Source: Treponema sp.
Lineage (GTDB): Bacteria; Spirochaetota; Spirochaetia; Treponematales; Breznakiellaceae
NCBI GenBank assembly: GCA_031275035.1
Contig: JAISPH010000235.1
Span: 1-14,376, forward strand
Direction of reading: 5' to 3'
DNA length: 14,376 bases
The notes under the pieces are model-generated. The model saw nothing but the letters and a program-made list of their open reading frames with translations. It was not told where the DNA came from and made no database searches. A program made the translations under genes and the position numbers. Below are positions 1-6,957 of this stretch, piece after piece (positions within the stretch are counted from its first letter, which is position 1; each line of letters starts with the position of its first letter).

Positions 1-1
1 C

Positions 2-679
2 TTAACCAATATTAGTTTTGAGCTGCATAAAGGCGAGATCTTGGGCATAGCGGGCCTGGTAGGCGCGGGGCGGACGGAACTGGCGGAAACCGTGTTTGGC
101 GCGGAACCGGCGGACAGCGGCGAAATTATTCTTGACGGTCATAAAGTCATTATCAGATCGACCCGCGAAGGTAAAAAACATTCCATCGGACTGGTTACGG
201 AAGACCGCAAGGAAACAGGGCTTGTCCTGAATATGAGCGTAACCAAAAATATCACTATTACAAAACTCGATGATGTAAAAAATGGTCCGGTATTAAGTAA
301 CCGCAAAGAAACGGCGGCGGCGAAAAAATATTTGGAAAAACTGAATATTAAAACCCCTTCGGTTAATCAGCAGGTTGTCAATTTGTCGGGGGGTAACCAG
401 CAGAAAGTCGTACTTTCCAAATGGCTTTTTTCCGGGGCGGATATTCTTATTTTGGATGAGCCGACCAGGGGAATAGATGTGGGAGCGAAATATGAAATAT
501 ATTGCCTCATGAATGCCCTGACCGAACAGGGGAAGTCGATTATTATGATATCATCGGAATTGCCGGAGGTGCTGGGGATGAGCGACAAGGTATTGGTAAT
601 GCATGACGGTACTATCAAGGGTGAACTGGCGGGCGCGGATAAAACCGCCGAAAATGTCATGCAGCTGGCCATTGATTGA
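2..679 (+). CDS. Sugar ABC transporter ATPase, RbsA-like, C-terminal half (5' end outside window)
   Basis: This is the second nucleotide-binding domain of a duplicated ribose/galactose-type ATPase, which powers uptake through the two permeases that follow. The frame is open from base 2, so the start lies upstream of the window. About 225 residues remain, against roughly 500 for the family. Visible motifs are a degenerate Walker A (GLVGAGRTEL, about nt 53-82), the signature NLSGGNQQK (about nt 380-406) and Walker B ILILDEPTRGID (about nt 443-478). SSELPE occurs where other ABC proteins have the switch histidine; this and the altered Walker A are normal for the second half of RbsA proteins. The stop lies just before the first permease, so the genes are co-transcribed. 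The sugar cannot be read from an ATPase; family membership is secure. Confidence 0.95.
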   Translation, partial: LTNISFELHKGEILGIAGLVGAGRTELAETVFGAEPADSGEIILDGHKVIIRSTREGKKHSIGLVTEDRKETGLVLNMSVTKNITITKLDDVKNGPVLSNRKETAAAKKYLEKLNIKTPSVNQQVVNLSGGNQQKVVLSKWLFSGADILILDEPTRGIDVGAKYEIYCLMNALTEQGKSIIMISSELPEVLGMSDKVLVMHDGTIKGELAGADKTAENVMQLAID

Positions 680-687
680 GGCATGTT

Positions 688-1674
688 ATGATGAACAATA
701 CGATCAAAACCATAAGAAACGCCGTCAGAAGCAACAGCCTCCAGATGGCTATACTGGCGGTTATTATCATCACGGGAATTATAGAACCAAGTTTTTTTAA
801 AGTTAATAATATCATCAATGTTTTACGCCAGGTATCTATAATCGGAATCATAGCCTGCGGCATGACATACTGTATTATTGGCGGGGTTTTTGATCTTTCG
901 GTTGGTTCGGTGGTGTCCCTGACAGGGGTTATCACCATACTGTCGATTAACGCCGGTACCAATGAATTTTTGGCGATGTTTCTGGGAATTATGGCGGGCC
1001 TTGTTATCGGCTGTGTTAACGGGGCGCTTATCTCGGTAATCGGCGGCCGAAGCGGCGAGGCGTTTATCATTACCTACGGCATGCAGGTTGTGGCGGCCGC
1101 CGTCGCCTTGTTTCCCTCAAACGGCTTATTTATCGCCGGTCGTGTTTCGGACGGTGTATTCAAGTCATTGGGCAAGGGCCCCATGCCGATTATTATTTTT
1201 CTTGGCGTTGCCGTGATATTACAATTTCTCCTGGTTAAAACAAAATACGGCCGGCAGTTGTGTTATATAGGGAGCAACATGAAAGCCGCCAAGATGAGTG
1301 GGATCAGGGTAATACCCAACCGGATCAGCCATTTCGTGATTTCCGGATTTCTCGCGGGACTGGCGGCGTTAATTTTATGTTCCCGGGTGACATCGGCGAA
1401 TCCCACGGCGGGGCTTGGTTTTGAGATGGACGCCATCGCTGCGGTGGTTGTGGGCGGTACCAGCCTAAATGGCGGCAGCGGCAGTGTTTTGCGTACCGTA
1501 ATTGGAACCATAGCTATTGGTATTATGAGCAATGCGTTGAATATCCTGGGCATTACGGCGTATCACCAGCAGATTGTAAAGGGATTCCTTATTTTAATAG
1601 CGGTGGGATTGGATATCTGGAACAAACAGGCTAATCAAAGGGAGATGGCAAATGAGAAAGCCTATGTGGAATAA
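688..1674 (+). CDS. Sugar ABC transporter permease 1 (RbsC-like, BPD_transp_2 family)
   Basis: An inner-membrane permease of about 328 residues and many hydrophobic segments. Family marks include CGMTYCIIGGVFDLSVGS near residues 55-72, the central loop KTKYGRQLCYIGSN, and VVVGGTSLNGGSGS followed by the YHQQIVKGFLILIAV C-terminal segment. I chose ATG 688 (an adjacent ATG is at 691) because GAGG at 678-681 is spaced 6-9 nt before it; a TTG at 676 overlaps the previous stop but has no better site. The gene follows the ATPase by 8 nt and overlaps the next permease by 23 nt, indicating translational coupling. With the second permease it probably forms a heterodimeric channel. Its substrate is unknown; a ribose-, xylose- or galactose-type sugar or polyol would fit the family. 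Confidence 0.95.
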   Translation: MMNNTIKTIRNAVRSNSLQMAILAVIIITGIIEPSFFKVNNIINVLRQVSIIGIIACGMTYCIIGGVFDLSVGSVVSLTGVITILSINAGTNEFLAMFLGIMAGLVIGCVNGALISVIGGRSGEAFIITYGMQVVAAAVALFPSNGLFIAGRVSDGVFKSLGKGPMPIIIFLGVAVILQFLLVKTKYGRQLCYIGSNMKAAKMSGIRVIPNRISHFVISGFLAGLAALILCSRVTSANPTAGLGFEMDAIAAVVVGGTSLNGGSGSVLRTVIGTIAIGIMSNALNILGITAYHQQIVKGFLILIAVGLDIWNKQANQREMANEKAYVE

Positions 1675-2605
1675 AATATCCATATTTCTTGTTAATAATA
1701 TGGTTTCACTGGTGTTGTTCGTTTTTATTGTGGTTATGGCGTTTATAAAACCATCGTTCCGTACCTGGGATAACGTAACCAATATCATAAATGAATTTTC
1801 GGTTTACGGCATTACCGCCTGCGCCATGACTATCGCCATTATATGCGCGGAATTTGATCTTTCGGCCTCATCGGTATTCGCCTGGTCAACGGTGCTTTTT
1901 GTTATCTGTATTAACGCTATTGGCATAGCGCCGGCGTTTTTGGCAACCCTGGCTGTCGGCGCCTTAATGGGCGCCCTTAACGGAATCCTGGTAGCCCGGG
2001 TAAGAATGCCCGCCTTTGTGGTTACCCTGGGTACCATGACGGCAATCAAAGGGCTTGCCTACGTGGCAACCAATGCCCAGCCGATCAATACGGATAATCA
2101 AATACTCTATTTTATAGGCAAGATCAACATCGCCGGTTTAACCGTTAGCCCCATGGTGTTTTTGATAGTACTTATTTTATTTATTCTCCTAATGAAGTAT
2201 ACCAGATTTGGCCGTAATATCTACGCCGCTGGCGGCAACTACGAGGTGGCCATGCTGTCCGGCATTAATGTGCGGTTCTGCAAATTTATTATTTTTGTCC
2301 TATTAGGCGCCTGTGCGGCCCTATCGGGCATGGTTTATTGTTCCCGTATCATGGCGGGCTGGGCCCCGTATGGATCGGATCTTTCCCTGTATTGTGTAAC
2401 GGCCGTGGTAATAGGCGGTACCAGTCTTGTGGGGGGAACCGGCGGGGTAGCCCGGACCGTATCCGGCTTATTGGTTTTGGGCGTATTGTTTAACGCCCTG
2501 ACCCTGCTTGGGGTTGACGGTTCCATGCAACGATTTATGCGGGGACTTGTGCTTATCGTTATTATTATGGTGGATGCCGCCGTAAACAGGAGCCGTAAAA
2601 TTTGA
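1652..2605 (+). CDS. Sugar ABC transporter permease 2 (RbsC-like)
   Basis: A second multi-spanning permease of 317 residues, paralogous to its upstream neighbour. It keeps the family pattern: CAMTIAIICAEFDLSASS near residues 56-73, the loop TRFGRNIYAAGGN, and VVIGGTSLVGGTGG before a final hydrophobic segment. The ATG at 1652 has AAAGGGAG at 1637-1644, 7 nt upstream, and lies inside the last codons of permease 1, so the two are translated together. Having two different permease genes beside one ATPase suggests a heteromeric membrane channel rather than the RbsC homodimer. The gene ends 49 nt before the binding-protein start. Family assignment is secure; the transported sugar is not determined. 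Confidence 0.95.
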   Translation: MRKPMWNKISIFLVNNMVSLVLFVFIVVMAFIKPSFRTWDNVTNIINEFSVYGITACAMTIAIICAEFDLSASSVFAWSTVLFVICINAIGIAPAFLATLAVGALMGALNGILVARVRMPAFVVTLGTMTAIKGLAYVATNAQPINTDNQILYFIGKINIAGLTVSPMVFLIVLILFILLMKYTRFGRNIYAAGGNYEVAMLSGINVRFCKFIIFVLLGACAALSGMVYCSRIMAGWAPYGSDLSLYCVTAVVIGGTSLVGGTGGVARTVSGLLVLGVLFNALTLLGVDGSMQRFMRGLVLIVIIMVDAAVNRSRKI

Positions 2606-2654
2606 TCCCTGTTTGCGGGTGCATATAAATAATTTTTTTGAGGAGGAAAAGAAT

Positions 2655-3617
2655 ATGAAAAGATTTATCGCCATTAGTGCCGGGATATTAACGGCAGTAA
2701 CCCTGATCGCCGGCTGCTCAAAATCGTCTTCCGCCGGCGCTGGTTCCCCGAAAAGGATCTTTATGTCCAGCGCATATTACACAGCGCCCTATGGGGCCCC
2801 CTTGCAGGAAGCTGTCCGGGAAAAAGCGGAGGAACTTGGTTATGTTATTCAGATTGTTGACGGCGAGGCCAACGCGGACAAGCAGTTGACACAGTTCAAA
2901 ACCGCGGTGGCCGATGGTTATGACGCCCTTATTTATTGGCCGGGAGATCAGGCGTCCACTCCCCCCATTGTAGAATACCTCAATTCCACCGGACGGCCAT
3001 GGGTTGCCCTAAATACGGTGGTGGATAACTCGGTTATAGATCAAGTGCCCTGTATGGTCGCCTCGGACGAGGTTGAGATTGGCCGGTGGCTTGGCCGATT
3101 GGCAATTGAATATTTTGAAAAAAAACCGTCGGACACAAAAAATGTCGCTTATATTGAGGGAAGTCCCGGTTCCAGTTATACCACCAACCTTACCATCGGT
3201 ATTAATGAGGTAATTGCGGGCAGCGGTATTACCATCCTTAACGATCATCAGTACGCCGACTACGATCCTTCCAGGGCTATGGCTATTATGGAAGACCTGA
3301 TTACCAAATTCGGCGAGAGGATCGATTTGGTCGTGGCCCAGGACGGCGGCATGTTTCAGGGCGCCTATTCCGCCCTGGACGCCGCGGGTTATATAGGCAA
3401 GGTTGGGATTATCTGTCAAGGCCAGGATCTGATCGTAAAAGAAAAACTGGAAAGCGGCGAGTTGTACGCCAGTGTCGCTCAGGATCCTTTTACCGAAGGC
3501 AGTCTTTCCGTGGTAATGCTGGACAAACTGTTAAAGGGTGAATCGGTTGAACGTTGGGTGGATAATCCTACCGGTCCTATTTACGCGCAGGATACCGGAA
3601 AATTCAGCTGGTTCTGA
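2655..3617 (+). CDS. Sugar-binding lipoprotein of the ABC transporter (Peripla_BP_4 type)
   Basis: The solute-binding component that presents substrate to the permeases. The 320-residue protein begins with a lipoprotein signal: a basic N-terminus MKR, a hydrophobic stretch, and lipobox LIAGC with the lipidated cysteine at residue 21. It is therefore probably anchored on the outer face of the inner membrane. The rest has the two-lobed ribose/galactose-binding pattern: EAVREKAEELGY then a VVDGEANADKQLTQ-like strand-helix, DGYDALIYWPGD, ASDEVEIGRWLGRLA and AYIEGSPGSS. I chose ATG 2655 because a consensus AGGAGG (2641-2646) lies 8 nt upstream; an upstream GTG-like extension would bury the signal peptide. 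It is the last gene of the transporter operon and is followed by a hairpin. The ligand is not identifiable from sequence alone. Confidence 0.95.
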   Translation: MKRFIAISAGILTAVTLIAGCSKSSSAGAGSPKRIFMSSAYYTAPYGAPLQEAVREKAEELGYVIQIVDGEANADKQLTQFKTAVADGYDALIYWPGDQASTPPIVEYLNSTGRPWVALNTVVDNSVIDQVPCMVASDEVEIGRWLGRLAIEYFEKKPSDTKNVAYIEGSPGSSYTTNLTIGINEVIAGSGITILNDHQYADYDPSRAMAIMEDLITKFGERIDLVVAQDGGMFQGAYSALDAAGYIGKVGIICQGQDLIVKEKLESGELYASVAQDPFTEGSLSVVMLDKLLKGESVERWVDNPTGPIYAQDTGKFSWF

Positions 3618-3644
3618 GTTTTAGGTTGTTTTTAAGCGGAATTT

Positions 3645-3668
3645 GTCCGGAAACCGAGGTTTCCGGAC
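3645..3668 (+). terminator. Possible terminator after the ABC operon
   Basis: A perfect 10-bp inverted repeat (gtccggaaac / gtttccggac) with a CGAG tetraloop lies 28 nt after the binding-protein stop. Only a short CCTTTT follows, so it is a weak intrinsic terminator or an mRNA 3'-end stabiliser. It may cause attenuation between the abundant binding protein and the downstream M24 gene. Confidence 0.5.
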
Positions 3669-3718
3669 GACCCTTTTGAAAAATCACGACTGACGTTTAT
3701 ACGCCAGGGATTCAGGTT

Positions 3719-3753
3719 TTGTCAGGAGAGGAAGATGATTTCTTTCCTGACAA
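3719..3753 (+). promoter_or_regulatory. Long hairpin in the leader of the first M24 gene
   Basis: Left arm 3719-3733 and right arm 3739-3753 pair over 15 bp, with two G-U wobbles if transcribed as + RNA, around a 5-nt loop. No T-tract follows, so it does not look like a terminator. It lies 37 nt before the start of the M24 gene. The wobble pairs favour an RNA structure on the + strand over a symmetric DNA operator, but neither role is proven. Confidence 0.4.
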
Positions 3754-3789
3754 GCAATTATCATTAGTGTTTCGCTTAAGAGGGGTTAC

Positions 3790-4974
3790 ATGGTGAATGA
3801 AACAAACGGAACAATTTGTATTCCCGATCATGAATTTAAGGAACGCATTCAAAAGGCGGCTGTGATTCTTTGCCGTGGAAACTTGGATGCGCTTATTGTT
3901 AATTCCAATGAGGCCGATTATGCGAATGCCCGTTATTTTTCCGGTTTTTGGCCTCTGTTTGAGCGATGCGGTGTGGCAATTTCCGCCGGGGGGGACGCTG
4001 CGCTTATGGTGGGACCGGAAAGCCGTCATTTTGGCAGTGACCGGAATAAACTTGATAAGTTATTTGTTCTCAAGGCATACAGGGAAGGAGCGGACCCTGC
4101 TTATCCAGAACTGGCCGCCGATTCCTTTACCGATGTATTCAAATCGATAGGGGTTACCGGTGAAAAATTGCGTATTGGTATTGCGAGTCTATTGGATACT
4201 TCTGTGGTAATCTATGATGCGATTAGAGAAGCTTTCCCCAAGGCGGAATTGGTACGAGCGGACCACATTATGGTGGAACTTCGTTCCATTAAATCGCCCA
4301 ATGAACGGGCATGTCTTCGGGAGGGATACCGCATCGCGGAGATCGCGACTCAGCAGGTCATTAAAGAAATTAAACCCGGCATGACTGAACTACAGATGGT
4401 TGGTGTTGCCCAGCGTGTAATTTACGAAAATGGCGCTGAATATGAAGGGCTTCCTATGTATGTTTTTAGTGAAGCTTCCACCCGTCATGCTATTTCCCGG
4501 CCCGGTTATCGCAAATTTGAAAAGGGTGATATTGTCCAGCTTAACCTTTCCGCCAAGATAGACGGTTATTCCGCCTCGATTGGGTATCCTATCGTTCTTG
4601 GTAAACTTGAGGGGAGGCGACGCGATATCGTTCTATTCGGATTGGAAGCGCATCGGTGGAGTCAGAGGCAACTCAAGGCAGGCGTCATTGCTGCCGATGT
4701 CGCCAAGGGTTTCTATAAATATTATGTGGATAATGGCTATAAGGATTACTTTGTTTACGGTCCGCTTCATGGAACTGGTTTGATTGAGGTGGAAGCTCCA
4801 TGGGTAGAGTCCATATCAAACTATGCGTTTCAACCCGGTATGTGTTTTCAAATTGATACCTTTATTGCTGCCAATACTTTTGGAGTACGATGGGAAAAGG
4901 GAATTGCGATTACCGGGGACGGATATGAGCTCTTGTCCCCTGAAATAGGCAAACTCTACGAACTGGAATACTGA
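3790..4974 (+). CDS. M24/creatinase-fold protein 1, metal-site aspartates absent
   Basis: A 394-residue protein with an N-terminal creatinase-like domain (about 12-165) and a C-terminal pita-bread M24 domain (about 170-390). The family includes Xaa-Pro peptidases, prolidase and metal-free creatinase. At the usual ligand positions this protein has Asn252 in VQLNLSAKIDGY instead of the first Asp, Ser263 instead of the second Asp, His327 in GPLHGTG, Asp356 instead of Glu, and Glu369 in VRWEKG. A di-metal site is therefore unlikely, and the pattern around Asn252 resembles creatinase. His233 (TRHAIS) is a candidate for the creatinase catalytic His. I infer a metal-independent hydrolase acting on a small C-N compound rather than a peptidase. 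Start at ATG 3790 or GTG 3793, with AGAGGGG at 3779-3785. It lies downstream of the transporter, beyond two hairpins, in the same orientation. Confidence 0.85.
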   Translation: MVNETNGTICIPDHEFKERIQKAAVILCRGNLDALIVNSNEADYANARYFSGFWPLFERCGVAISAGGDAALMVGPESRHFGSDRNKLDKLFVLKAYREGADPAYPELAADSFTDVFKSIGVTGEKLRIGIASLLDTSVVIYDAIREAFPKAELVRADHIMVELRSIKSPNERACLREGYRIAEIATQQVIKEIKPGMTELQMVGVAQRVIYENGAEYEGLPMYVFSEASTRHAISRPGYRKFEKGDIVQLNLSAKIDGYSASIGYPIVLGKLEGRRRDIVLFGLEAHRWSQRQLKAGVIAADVAKGFYKYYVDNGYKDYFVYGPLHGTGLIEVEAPWVESISNYAFQPGMCFQIDTFIAANTFGVRWEKGIAITGDGYELLSPEIGKLYELEY

Positions 4975-5049
4975 TGAGAGAAGCAGCCTTATGGCAAACG
5001 GGTTTATCTTTGACGATAACAGGTATCAATTGTGAATTTATTCGTAAGC

Positions 5050-5271
5050 GGGTTTAATACCCAAGAGCCCGCCTTTTGGCGGGGGAGCCTCTGGAGCGGT
5101 TTTAATCCGGCTAAAACATTGGTTTGTGCGGGCATTAAACCCGCATAAAATCCATCAGCCCTTTCAGGGCTGGCAATTAGTAGTAGGATTTATGTGCCGC
5201 TATTCAGCGGCACGGAATTGTACTTTACAGAATCAACCATACCCCGTCCGCTCTGCGGCGGGGAGAGTCAT
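5050..5271 (+). repeat. Multi-hairpin intergenic repeat, copy 1
   Basis: This fills most of the 319-nt gap between the two M24 genes. It starts with gggtttaatacccaagagcc and ends with cggggagagtcat. Hairpins, in order: cccgcc-TTTT-ggcggg (5068-5083), tgcggg/cccgca (5127-5145), cagccct/agggctg (5156-5172), gtgccgct/agcggcac (5194-5213), and ccccg-t-ccgc/gcggcgggg (5242-5263). A related copy lies at 8321-8504 with the same order of conserved blocks and covarying stems. Copy 1 is longer because of an extra hairpin and about 19 nt after ggaattgtac. It ends 8 nt before the GAGGAGG of the second M24 gene, so it would form that gene's mRNA leader. REP-like or MITE-like repeat is the nearest class; I recognise no named family. 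The 75 nt between the M24-1 stop and this repeat hold nothing obvious. Confidence 0.8.
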
Positions 5272-5293
5272 TTTATAATGAGGAGGAAATTGT

Positions 5294-6466
5294 ATGGCAT
5301 ACTTTAATCAGACAGAAACGGACAAGCGTATTGAGGCCCTTAAGGGCATTCTAAACAAACGCGGTCTGGACGCGGCTTTGGTTTATTATGATGAACTGAA
5401 TATCGCTAACGGATGGTATTTAACCGGCTGGTGCCCACAGTTTGAAAAGGGGGCGGTATTGGTTCCTATAGAGGGCGCCCCCCTGCTTTTGGGCGGGCCG
5501 GAAAGTGAACCCTTTGCCAAAATGGCTTCGGCCATAAGGGAAACCCGGTGTTTCCCGGTGTTTATGGTACCCGATGAAGAATATCCCAATGCGCGGATTA
5601 TAAATTTTCAACAGTTGAACGATGAACTAAAATCGAAAGGAACGATCCTGAAACGAATTGGATTTGTGGGGACCGCTGCCATTCCCCACCAGGTCTATAG
5701 TGATTTTGTGCAGGGCTTTGCCGGTGTGGATATCGTGGATATAACCGATGAATATGAAACCCTGCGGGCCTATAAGGATCCCTGGGAAGTTGAGCAGCTT
5801 AAAGCCGCCGCAGCCTTATGCGACCTTGCCTATGAAGCCATGATTGGGGCGGTCAAACCGGGGGTACAGGAATTTGAAGTTGCCGCAGCAGGTGAATATG
5901 TATGCCGGAAAAATGGAGCCAATAGTTTTGCCTATTCCTGTATCGTCGGTAGTGGTGAACGGGCCCAGGCGGTAGTCCCCACGGCTATTAACAAGGTACT
6001 GAAAGACGGAGAATTGGTCATGCTGGGTATTGCGCCCCGGATCAACGGATATGCCGGTACATTTGGTGATACCGTACCGGTTAACGGTACCTATACTCCA
6101 CGCCAGAAAGAACTGTTGAATCACATGCGGGAAACCTTCCGCCTGACCAAGGGGATGTTAAAGCCCGGGATGAGCGGCCGTGAGATTGATGTACCGGGCC
6201 GTCAATACTATGAAAAGCACAATTTAGAACGGTACATCGTGTGTCCTTTTGCTCATTCCATTGGTCTTATGGAGGCGGAAGCGCCTTTTTTCGGACCAAA
6301 CGGTGATTTTGTATTGGTACCGGGTATGACGGTAATGGTGGATATCAGTTTTTTTGGTCACCCTGAATTATACGGCGGCCGCATCGAGACAGGTTATGTG
6401 ATAACCGAAACTGGTTGTGTTCCGATGTCGCCGAAAATGGATGCCTATTTTATGCAGGATCTGTAA
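5294..6466 (+). CDS. M24/creatinase-fold protein 2, metal ligands and catalytic histidine missing
   Basis: A 390-residue paralogue of the upstream M24 protein with the same two-domain build: N-terminal about 8-155, pita-bread domain about 165-385. Shared landmarks include GGPESEPF (compare GPESRHF upstream), the AHSIGLMEAEAP segment with His321, and GGRIETGYVITETG with Glu365. The two canonical metal Asp positions are Gly245 (LVMLGIAP) and Thr256 (YAGTFGD), and the usual EP is Asp350. The residue matching the first catalytic His region reads AQAVVPT, so that His is also gone. It is therefore even less peptidase-like than its neighbour and may act as a partner subunit, a binding protein or an unusual enzyme. 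The start is supported by AGGAGG 5281-5286, 7 nt before ATG. The next gene begins 26 nt after its stop. Confidence 0.85.
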   Translation: MAYFNQTETDKRIEALKGILNKRGLDAALVYYDELNIANGWYLTGWCPQFEKGAVLVPIEGAPLLLGGPESEPFAKMASAIRETRCFPVFMVPDEEYPNARIINFQQLNDELKSKGTILKRIGFVGTAAIPHQVYSDFVQGFAGVDIVDITDEYETLRAYKDPWEVEQLKAAAALCDLAYEAMIGAVKPGVQEFEVAAAGEYVCRKNGANSFAYSCIVGSGERAQAVVPTAINKVLKDGELVMLGIAPRINGYAGTFGDTVPVNGTYTPRQKELLNHMRETFRLTKGMLKPGMSGREIDVPGRQYYEKHNLERYIVCPFAHSIGLMEAEAPFFGPNGDFVLVPGMTVMVDISFFGHPELYGGRIETGYVITETGCVPMSPKMDAYFMQDL

Positions 6467-6492
6467 ATGAATTTCTGGAGGAGGGTTTGCTG

Positions 6493-6852
6493 ATGGAATT
6501 AGGAAAAAGGATATGGGTATTCGCGGACGGCGACTTGCCGCCCCATGGTGACAAGGAGCCTCTTGGACATGAAGCCCTGATGCTGGTAAATAACAATGCA
6601 CAAGCCGCGAATATCGAGTTGGAACTTCTGTTCGAAGATAAGGAACCTGTTTCCGGCATTCACATAAAAGCTCCCGCAAAAAGGGTGACTTGTTACCGGA
6701 TGGATTATCCCGTGGGAGAGGAAAAATACCAGATTCCGTTTGGACAATATGCAGTGATTCTCAAAAGCGATGTACCGGTGGTGTGTTTATACGGCAGGCT
6801 GGACCGTCGTCCTGATATGGCGTATTATCCCATAGGGGGTTATAGTCTTTAA
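6493..6852 (+). CDS. ASRT-family small protein (sensory rhodopsin transducer-like)
   Basis: A 119-residue protein that matches the Anabaena sensory rhodopsin transducer family (Pfam ASRT) from end to end, at the usual length. Recognisable positions are WVFADGDLPPHG (8-19), GHEALMLVNN (25-34), FEDKEPV (47-53), PAKR (61-64), SDVPVV (92-97) and RLDRR (102-106). In Anabaena the homologue is a soluble beta-sandwich tetramer that binds a photosensory rhodopsin. No rhodopsin is present here, and most relatives occur without one; the family has been proposed to bind small molecules such as sugars. I infer a ligand-binding or sensing role in the local pathway. The ATG at 6493 is set by GGAGGAGGG (6477-6485), 7 nt upstream; a longer frame reaching back to 6415 would overlap the M24 gene and lacks family similarity. 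It probably shares a transcript with its neighbours. Confidence 0.88.
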   Translation: MELGKRIWVFADGDLPPHGDKEPLGHEALMLVNNNAQAANIELELLFEDKEPVSGIHIKAPAKRVTCYRMDYPVGEEKYQIPFGQYAVILKSDVPVVCLYGRLDRRPDMAYYPIGGYSL

Positions 6853-6879
6853 AAGAGATTGGTGGAGTGCAGTCGGTTT

Positions 6880-6957
6880 ATGCGCTTATTGGCGTTGATA
6901 TGGAAGCGGGCGTTTTGTAAGGAGGTCCACCACGTCACTGGGAAGTCATGTGAATGA
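6880..6957 (+). other. Possible 25-codon leader ORF overlapping the MFS start
   Basis: A small frame runs from ATG 6880 to TGA 6955-6957, overlapping the proposed GTG start of the MFS gene at 6950. GGTGGAG at 6861-6867 lies 12 nt before it, which is rather far. The product has no recognisable family. It could couple translation into the MFS gene, or be chance. The 97-nt gap around it also holds a short open tail in another frame ending at TAA 6918-6920. Confidence 0.2.
6919..6926 (+). promoter_or_regulatory. Near-perfect Shine-Dalgarno with no well-spaced start codon
   Basis: AAGGAGGT matches the 16S anti-SD core fully, but no ATG, GTG or TTG lies 4-12 nt downstream. In the MFS frame a CTG at 6938 is 11 nt away. 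The GTG at 6950 is 23 nt away and has its own weak GGAAG at 6941-6945. This makes the true MFS start uncertain. Confidence 0.45.

Noticed and set aside
5050..5271. CRISPR array or riboswitch as an explanation of the hairpin-rich gap
   Set aside because: There are no regularly spaced identical repeats or spacers, and the hairpin order fits no riboswitch class I know; the second copy next to CapA argues for a dispersed repeat.
3790..6466. Naming the two M24 proteins as Xaa-Pro aminopeptidases
   Set aside because: The metal-binding Asp residues needed for that activity are missing in both.
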